From Mytilus galloprovincialis (Eukaryota; Mollusca; Bivalvia; Mytilida; Mytilidae), in NCBI RefSeq assembly GCF_965363235.1, contig NC_134846.1:27910218-27974217 (forward strand): a stretch of DNA of 64,000 nucleotides, in the 5' to 3' direction. A model generated the notes under the pieces. That model worked only from the letters and a program-made list of their open reading frames with translations. It did not search any database and was not told the origin of the DNA. This document shows positions 56,653-64,000 of the stretch, piece after piece (the first letter of the stretch is position 1; each line of letters begins with the position of its first letter). The translations under genes were made by a program, and so were the position numbers.

Positions 56653-59600
56653 GTAATTAAGCTCTAATTAACCTTGCGTTATATTTTTTTAAAGATCAAA
56701 ATATCGTTTATCTAGTTGTATATTCAAATTGTAAACTACATCACTGTTTTACTTTTAAAATATTGCGAGATATGTGTCGTCCTTCAACAATAATTTGTCA
56801 TAATTAAGAAATAATTCATGGAAGGGCCATGTGTAAATTTCCAACAAATCTAAGGCTTCCATGAATTTTTCAATTCTAATAGGACAAATACGATCATTAA
56901 AAAACTGAAGCGATGATGGGTATACCGTGTGTGTGGCTGTTCTATTTTACCCACTGTTCAATAAATGTAAAACAAATCTAATAAACCTATATGAATGATT
57001 TCTTAACTAACCGCTAGAAAAAAAATGTGATTACTTTTTTTACTTCTCAGTAAACCCAACATTTGCAATTTTAAATTTACATTTTTTATCGTAAGCTACC
57101 GTCAAATTCACTGTTGACATGTTGTAACCGTTCGGGTCGATCCAGCCCCACGTCGATCCGGCCCAAGTCGATCCGGCCCACGTTGATCCGGCCCCAATCA
57201 AAAAAAAATATTTCTAAGGAATAAACATAAATATATATTAATTGTAATTCATAAATGTTTATTATTTTTATTATAATGTTAAAGGTGTACGGTAAAAAAA
57301 AGTAAAAAAGGCCTTTGAAAAATATTTTCTTCAGATGAGTATAAAACAACTAGGTTGATTATGTCTTTATTACAAGTTTTCAAGATTATTGGGTATAATT
57401 ATATTAAAACGTATATAAAAGAATTCAGACATCAACATTAATCAGCAGTAATTAGCATTTTCTTTCAATTGACTGTGATCCTACATGTAAGTCTTTCATC
57501 TTGTGTAACATTTAATAACAAATAGTTACATACATGAACGGTACAAGCCAATCCCCAAGCTGATACATATAAACTTTTTTTTTTCTTTTTAAGTTCTTAA
57601 AATTTCTAAAATTGAGAAATGTTGTTTGATTTGCCGAATCCTTGCTATAAAAGAGTGCTGATATTATATTTTAGAGAGTGAAAACGTGCATTCAATGTCA
57701 TTGTTTTGTTGTTTTCTTGCAATATAGAATAATGGATACTCTTTTTTTAGCTCACCTGGCCGAAAGGCCAATTGAGCTTTTCTCATCACTTGGCGTCCGT
57801 CGTAAATTGGGCCGTATCGACTTTGGGCCGGATTGACTTGGGGCCGGATCGGTTTGGGGCCGGAACGACCGGATACCTGACCAAGGAGCCGCCATGTTCA
57901 TTGAAATTACTTGGATAGTATGTCTAGTTTAACAGAATGTTCATTCATGTCATTAGCATGATTAGGCCAAAAAAAATGTGTGCTTCCTGCAACAGACCGT
58001 CCCTGCTTTCGACCCTCTGATCTTACAACATGTACAAATATTTGTTCCAATTCTGCATTTGCAGGAAAGGTGTGATTCTATCAGAAAATTATGAATAAAG
58101 CACTTTATCAGTGAATTAGTTTCTTCATTTCTATATGTTGAAAAAGTACATTTTCTGCCACTGTCTTTTTCTGATACAATGAAATAAAAAAAATCCCCGT
58201 TTTTGTAAAATCCTCTTTTCAATATCAAATCATTAAAAACGTGTTAAGAAGATAGTCTTAGACATAAAAAAAATCTTCTTTTATAATTGAAATACACAAA
58301 GAATATGCCACAAAAATGATTTTTTTCCCCATACTATGACAATATTTTAGAATAATAAGTTTATAGATGTAGTTATACGTTATATGGAAAGCCAGTAAGC
58401 AATCCTTTATAGACATGATAGAGGAGGAAAGTGCATTTGAAGTATATACATTTTACATATATATGTTTTAAATTTTTAACAAATGTTTTAAAGCTCTGAC
58501 AAAATGCAGCAAAAACAACCTTTTCTTGTTAATTTTTGGAGACATAGTTTCACTCCTCTATCTGCTTGTCTCACAAGAATAATTGATAATCTTTATAATT
58601 AGAAGAATCTTCATTTGGTTATTTCTTCAAAATTCTGTTTCTAAAGATAAAAATATAAAACATTGAACAAGAACATTATTTAATCAAATATAATATTACA
58701 ATTTGAAAAGTGTGTATGCAAATTAAAGGACCCATTTATATTTTCATTTCACATTCAGATTTTTACCCCCTGAAAAAATTCTGATCTTTCAACAACAGCA
58801 ATTTTGTTGATAAATGCTATGGTCTGCAATAGCTCTGCATGTATATATATCAAGGATTATATATATATATATAACTTGAAATTATTCTTCTAATCTTGCT
58901 ACTAATGAATTCGATCATTTTATAGTCGAAGGGTAGGATTAAATTTATGAATTAGGTATGTGTTAATGTGAATTCATTTTATGTGCAGGTTTCATTTGAC
59001 CTTTGCTGTGGCCTGAGATTTTGAGTTCCATGTCCTTTGAAATAATTCAAATACATGTTTTGCAGCAGAAAAGACATTTTAGTTTGTCAACTCTTGTATA
59101 CCATATTAAATATGTACTAAAATATTTCTTTGTATTTTCAGGACATTTGCTTAAGAATTATAGTTCACCACAGTATGTACCTTCATGTACAGTAGTTAGA
59201 GCCAGTGGTATAAAGAGACCAGGAAAGGGACCAGTAGTAAATAAACCAGACTTTATAAGACCTGCTCATGGTAGAAAGGTGAAGAGATTAGATGGACAAT
59301 TTGTACACAGAGGAGATGTCTTAGTCACGCAAAACGGATTAAATTACTATCCTGGTGAAAATGTAGGTATTAGTATTTAGTTCTCTTACAGATTCTTATT
59401 TTATGATTTACTCAAAATGCAATTTTCCAACCTGAGGTTTTTAACATTCTTCAATGTTTACAGTCTATACATTTTTGTACTTATAAATGAATTTTAAAGA
59501 ATTGCTCCAACAGATAATCATGTGCAATACATTTTTAATCTTGATGCCTTGGAACCGTCTGTGGCTAACATAAACCTCTCCTGTCGATTATAAGATTCAT

Positions 59601-62600
59601 CAGAGAGTATATGAAGGTATTTTGGTGTTTTTATTGTGAAGCATTGCCATGCTCCAGAGGTTAAATTTTTCTGTTAAGCCTTTTTGTGTTAAAGCTACAT
59701 ATTTAATTTTCATTTTGCTGACACTTTATGATCATGCTTGCATTTTCTCTCTGAAAAAAAAAAGATTGATGTTTATGTAACATTTTGATAAAGGAGTAGG
59801 TCCAGTAAGGACCAATTTTGGCCTCAAATTTCAGGTTCATCTAACGAAAAATTTTGGACACTTATATATGTTATGTATTATCATCAAATACAACTTACAT
59901 TTCAATATTATGAATGAACACGAAGACAGAAACCGTCTAAAATTTAACTAAAATGCTAAAATTGTGAAGATTTCAGTAAGTTAGCATGACTTAATGATAT
60001 TAGTATCCGATATATGTGCATTGTACATGTATTGTCAAAAACAGCCCATATTTGTGTAGCAGAAGCATTCTGCTTTCTAAAAAATAGCCAAAAGATTACC
60101 ATTTAACAATTTTGTAAAACTGCTATATTTTTGGGCCGAAATGGGTTCTTACTGAACCTACTCCTTTCAATATTTTTTACATCTGACTTTTTATCACCTT
60201 GCTGTAAGAAGCTTGGGAGAGGATGTGAAATTTCAACTTTTCATTTGTCAGTCCTGATCAATTTTGATGCTATAAATCACACATGAAAAATCTTTTGTCA
60301 GTTCACTCAGTTGATGCATCCTCTGTAGTAACACAATAAAAGGATAATGAAGGTGACTATGACCTAAATTTAACACATGTTTTAGTTTTTTTGTCAAATT
60401 TCAGATCTGAGCAACAATGAATTGTAGAAGAATGATCTTATGTCAGTTGATCCATCATGTTTATTGAATAAATCCTCATTCTAATAGCTGACCATGACCT
60501 TCATTGATAATTTTGATTAAAAAAAATAGGACCAGGCCAATGAATTTGCTGTGATTTTCAACTACTCTTATATCTTTATTTAATGATTTTTGGGGGGTTT
60601 GCTTAACTTTGATACCAGCTGAAAAAAATATGATCCAGTCATTAGCCACATTGGCAGAAATATATATTTGAATACTTTCTACTTAATACCATAAAAGTGG
60701 GTGCAATGCATATCTTATGACTGAACAGAAATATAACGTGTACATTATTGAGATACAAATCCAACAAAACAAAAAAAAAGACAAAACGTTTGACAAGTGT
60801 CTATATTACACTTATGAAGTATCGTTGATCATCTCAACGAGATTGATTTTATCGCTTGAGCCGGTACAGCGAAAGTGAGAAAAGCAATCAAGTTGAGATG
60901 ACCAATGATAATCTGTTTATGGCTATTTTACCTATGAAGACGACGTCAATTTCATTAGCAATGCCACGTGTCCCCTTAGTTTCTAGCTATAATTTTCATA
61001 TCACTCGACTCCACTGAGAAAGGAAATTGTCAGTCAGCAAGATTAAAGGAAAATTTTGTAAAATAGCGATAATGTATGTTATACCAATCCTTAATTTGCA
61101 CATAGTCTTGACACTTTCTGTTTTAACCAGTAATTTTAAAACTAATAAGTATTTTTTTATTCAGCCTGGAGGTCAGTGTTTGGTACTAAGATGATTTATC
61201 CATTCCCATTTGATTAAATAATACTGAGGAAATAAGGTTCAAGCTATCAGACAAAGTTGACCATAGATGAATTTGGTTATTCTAGGTCCTTTTAATAGGT
61301 CTTTTTTCTACTTATTCAGTTTAAAAAAGAAGATGTAGTATAATTGCCAATGAGACAACTCTCCACAAGAGCCCAAATGACACAGAAATTAAAAACTATA
61401 CATCATCATACGGCCTTCATCAATAAGCAAACCCTATACCACATAGTTGGCTATAAAAGGCCCTGATATGACAAATGTAAAACAATTCAAACGAGAAAAC
61501 TAAGGGCCTAATTTATGAACAAAAATGAACGAAAAACAAGTATGTAACACATCAACAAACCACCACTGAATTACAGGCTCTTGACTTGGGACAGGCAAAT
61601 ACATACAGAATGTGGCTGGGTTAAACATGTTAGCGGGATCACAACTCTCCCTTAACCTGGGACAGTGGTGTAACATTACAACATGAGAACAAACTATAAA
61701 AATCAGTTGAAAAAGGCTTAACTCATCAGATTGATACAAATAGAAATACTACACAAAACACTAAGTACAGATCTGAGAGAACTTGCAGTTACTGACAACT
61801 AGTTGAAAGCCACTAACAACTAATAAAAACTAATGATGCATCGAAGACTAAATTGATTTAGTGTAAAGATTTCATAAACAGTCAGAGAAAAACATGACCT
61901 TGTGCAATACCAAGATACAGGTATTGACAACTTGTAGATCCATGAATGTGTATATGTATATAACAATAATGCTTAGCTGGATTTCAATACTTTATGTTTC
62001 ATGATGAAGCTAAAGGTTGCAATTCTGTAAATATAGACAATGCAATTTCCCAAAGGAACTCTGCATTTAAAACTGTGACACTTTTACTATAAAGTTTCGT
62101 GAAAAATTATATCCTAGAACGGAAAGTTGATATATGCACTACTATTTTATTCAAAGGTCAAAATATAGGGCTGTGCAGCATATTTTCAATATTCAAATGC
62201 CCTGAACTTCTAACAGGTTATAAACTTATACTAAAATTCTATACTACCTTAAGCTTTACCTCCACTTTTGGACCTCCTAAGAATTATTTGTTAGGTGCTG
62301 CCATGTTTTTCTATACTGGTAACATTCTTAAGGGATGTCTCTACGAGATGAAACACAGAGATCATATCTGGGAACCAGTATGTTCACAAATTAACATATC
62401 TATGAATATTATATATCTCCCCAAAAAAGGTTTGGTTTGAGAAACAGCTGTATCTACAAAGTGCAACCTTAATCCAGGACAGAGAATCTGATGCACAAAA
62501 TTTACAAAATGTGTATTCTATTAAGAACTTTTGAAATAAGATGTTTGTGCTTTCCTCGATTGAATGAGTATGTTTTAATTATCAGGTTGAGATTGAGAGA

Positions 62601-62780
62601 ACAAATAGACTAGTAGCCATGTGTGATGGAACAGTGATGATAACTACAGAGACACTAAATCCATATCAAGACAGTCCACTGTATGCACCAGTTTCACAAG
62701 GAACTGAAATCAAAAGAAAATTTTTCCATGTTTATCCTATTCCTTTACATGGAAAGTTTAGATTAGTGAATGCAGTTTAG
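56601..62780 (+). CDS. MRPL27: Mitochondrial ribosomal protein bL27m
   Basis: Three exons, 56601-56652, 59142-59362 and 62586-62780, join in frame (phases 1 and 0) to 155 aa; human MRPL27 is 148. The N-terminus (MSASMKTISACVCQNVKR) is basic and lacks acids, as a mitochondrial presequence should. The bL27 core follows: HGRKVKRLDGQFVHRGDVLV, YYPGENV, RLVAMCDGTVM, and the metazoan tail IKRKFFHVYPIPLHGKFRLV, close to human FVHVVPAKPEGTFKLV. The protein sits near the peptidyl-transferase centre of the mitoribosome large subunit. Exon 1 uses the weaker donor gtaatt; it is the least certain part. Divergent from EME1 across 86 bp. Confidence 0.92.
57127..57876. mobile_element. Element with GTCGATCCGGCCC terminal repeats
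   Basis: The left end has four ~18-bp copies of gtcgatccggccca and the right end has four inverted copies (ggccggattgacttgggg). These are the most GC-rich bases in the neighbourhood. At 57750-57803 a reversed Helitron-like terminus (agctcacctggccgaaagg) is nested. Lies in MRPL27 intron 1. Class unknown. Confidence 0.6.
57877..59141. other. MRPL27 intron 1 sequence, unassigned
   Basis: AT-rich; an (AT)n run lies near 58857-58873. No bounded element seen. Confidence 0.35.
59142..59362 (+). CDS. MRPL27: MRPL27 exon 2
   Basis: Acceptor ttttcag, donor gtaggt. Encodes the end of the presequence region (VRASGIKRPGKGP) and the first half of the bL27 fold. A donor four bases later (gtatta) is excluded because it would bring a stop in frame. 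Confidence 0.92.
59791..60167. mobile_element. Small inverted-repeat element in MRPL27 intron 2
   Basis: Ends aaggagtaggtccagtaagg and its near complement cttactgaacctactcctt are inverted, continuing into attttggcc. 377 bp, no open frame, no clear target duplication. Confidence 0.65.
60826..61075. repeat. Dispersed repeat R4, copy 2
   Basis: Matches 56081-56345 on the same strand, with more divergence near its end. Confidence 0.75.
61321..61742. repeat. Dispersed repeat R1, copy 2
   Basis: Matches 1156-1600 throughout. Open frames on the minus strand (61739-61500) are by-products of the repeat. Confidence 0.75.
62125..62470. repeat. Dispersed repeat R3, copy 2
   Basis: Matches 43613-43810 in several blocks (tagggctgtgcagcatattt, gagaaacagctgta), with an extra segment in the middle. 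The open frame at 62099-62440 lies in this repeat and is not part of MRPL27. Confidence 0.6.
62586..62780 (+). CDS. MRPL27: MRPL27 exon 3 (last)
   Basis: Acceptor taattatcag; 64 codons plus TAG. Second half of the bL27 fold and the C-terminal extension seen in animal MRPL27. Confidence 0.93.
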   Translation, partial: VEIERTNRLVAMCDGTVMITTETLNPYQDSPLYAPVSQGTEIKRKFFHVYPIPLHGKFRLVNAV

Positions 62781-62840
62781 AATTTTATTACATTATTTAT
62801 CGACATTTGTTGTTTTGGTTTTTATTAATTGTCTGACACA

Positions 62841-62846
62841 AATAAA
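62841..62846 (+). terminator. MRPL27 poly(A) signal
   Basis: AATAAA 60 bp past the stop codon, followed by a T/G-rich stretch. The likely 3' end of the transcript. Confidence 0.65.
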
Positions 62847-62849
62847 TCT

Positions 62850-63763
62850 TGCAGACTTGTTATGAATAACAGTTTATGGCCAAACTCGGTTAATATCCCT
62901 CTTAGTTCCAGCAATTGCATTAAACTATGAAAACTACATACAGGCAAGACATATCTTTGTGTCAACTTTTTATTTTTGTTTTCTTAAAAGAAAGTATTCA
63001 ACCTAAAGCTACCTCCAATAGCTTCCTGAGTAGTAGTGAGTAGATTTTGAGACTTTTTCCAAATTTTGGATGATTAAGATTTTTTTGTTTGTCAAGTTAG
63101 TAGTTATTTGTTGGTTAGTATTTAATGTTGTTCACTTTTACAACATATGGTCTAGATATGAAAAGAAAGGTAGATTAGTACCGCCTGTACTACATGTAAG
63201 TCAGGCTATTGGAACCATGTGCTATAGTCCTTGTTTGTACACCTATTTTCCAATTTAGTTGTTTTGGTTCTGTCCCAATTTTTTTAGTAAATCATGTTTT
63301 CCTTATAATGTATTATTTGAAGGTATCACTAGTTATCCATGCAAACTTAATTAAAAATCCAAGTATTTTCTTTCTAAGGTGTCTTTCCAATCCACTCACA
63401 TTTAGATATTTCAATTTTTATTTCCTTCCAAAATTCCCATATCCTACCTTTCTTTAGCTTTAATATATGGACCGTGAAAAATGTGATTAATATATATGCT
63501 TAGAAAACTTTTAATGTGTACAATCAACACCCAAAAAATATCTAAAACATTTGAAAGGCAATCAGTCCAGTATTACACAACAAATAAGTAGAACCATGAA
63601 AACAGTTATATATTGCTTTATTGAAAACAAAATAGCTCACTCCAACATAAATTAGACAATAATAAAAGACTAGAGTTTCCATGGTAACAACAACAATAAT
63701 ATCATAAAAGTATTGGTCAAACATCGCAAGTCATTTACCATAATAATGCTGCTTCAATGAAAC
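62850..63763. other. Unassigned downstream sequence
   Basis: AT-rich, no bounded element. A possible tiny exon near 63157-63197 is discussed among the rejected items. Confidence 0.35.
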
Positions 63764-63794
63764 CAAGGATTTGTATTTACTATACAAATCCTTG
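63764..63794. repeat. 12-bp-arm hairpin
   Basis: caaggatttgta and tacaaatccttg flank a 7-base loop exactly. The right arm also occurs in the hairpin upstream of MXRA7. Confidence 0.75.
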
Positions 63795-63797
63795 ATG

Positions 63798-64000
63798 AAA
63801 CTAGCTACTGTGAATTCATTTATTTTTGTGGGTACCAATTTTTATGGATTAAGGAAAACTCTTTTTTGTGGATATTTGATTCCTGGTTTTGCCAAAGTCT
63901 GCATATATTCATATCAAAAATTTGTAATTTGTGGTTTCTTATACATGTTATTCCCAGGTGACCAAGAAATCCACTAAAATTTGGATCCAACAAATAGTAT
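63798..64000. repeat. Dispersed repeat running off the window
   Basis: The text tactgtgaattcatttattt with ggataccaatttt-like words resembles a repeat I recall as common in mussels. It is cut by the window end and has no second copy here. Confidence 0.4.

Noticed and set aside
61500-61739. Minus-strand frame with PVPSQEPVIQWW
   Set aside because: By-product of repeat R1; the same reading would appear from each genomic copy.
62099-62440. 113-codon + strand open frame between MRPL27 exons
   Set aside because: It lies in repeat R3, shared with 43613-43810, and does not match bL27.
63157-63197. Possible small + strand exon (RYEKKGRLVPPVLH before gtaagt)
   Set aside because: The donor looks good, but the acceptor is poor, the peptide matches nothing I know, and MRPL27 already ends at 62780 with a poly(A) signal.

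Overview
The window is AT-rich, repeat-dense eukaryotic DNA from a bivalve mollusc, most likely a mytilid mussel. The basis is three intron-bearing animal genes plus repeat families I associate with mussel genomes: the tacatgta word, hairpin ends built on AGCTCACCTGGCC, and elements with tandem-repeat cores. Species is inference. I saw no tRNA, rRNA, CRISPR array, prokaryotic operon, retrovirus-like or capsid-bearing element.

Three host genes can be assembled exon by exon, with GT-AG introns and matching phases. (1) A MXRA7 homologue on + (2566-7998, two exons, 153 aa): an N-terminal membrane segment and the conserved MXRA7 C-terminal block. (2) EME1, the non-catalytic partner of the structure-specific nuclease MUS81, on - (56514 down to 22782, 11 exons over 33.7 kb, 614 aa without an insertion in exon 2). 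(3) MRPL27 (mitochondrial ribosomal protein bL27m) on + (56601-62780, three exons, 155 aa). EME1 and MRPL27 are divergent, with start codons 86 bp apart; as I recall, human EME1 and MRPL27 are also head to head on chromosome 17. The short gap holds an E2F-like site.

Almost everything else is transposon-derived. MXRA7 intron: two Mutator-like inverted-repeat elements, a decayed LINE tail and a 190-bp tandem array. 8-22.6 kb: composite tandem-core repeats, small inverted-repeat elements, a TTAA-flanked element and several Helitron-like fragments. EME1 introns: heavily nested elements, up to four levels deep at 41.9-48.6 kb, two hAT-like elements with 8-bp target duplications, and a group of CAG-ended elements with 5-bp target duplications. 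One of these (51573-53454, itself carrying a LINE tail) sits inside EME1 coding exon 2.

The main result concerns that last element. A GT donor inside its terminal repeat and an AG acceptor just beyond the far target duplication would remove it as a 1,869-nt intron and keep EME1 in frame. This makes it a candidate new intron born from a DNA transposon; otherwise this allele of EME1 is broken. Also notable are a CUE-like N-terminal exon on EME1, and families that keep the same hairpin ends while exchanging the tandem-repeat unit between them.
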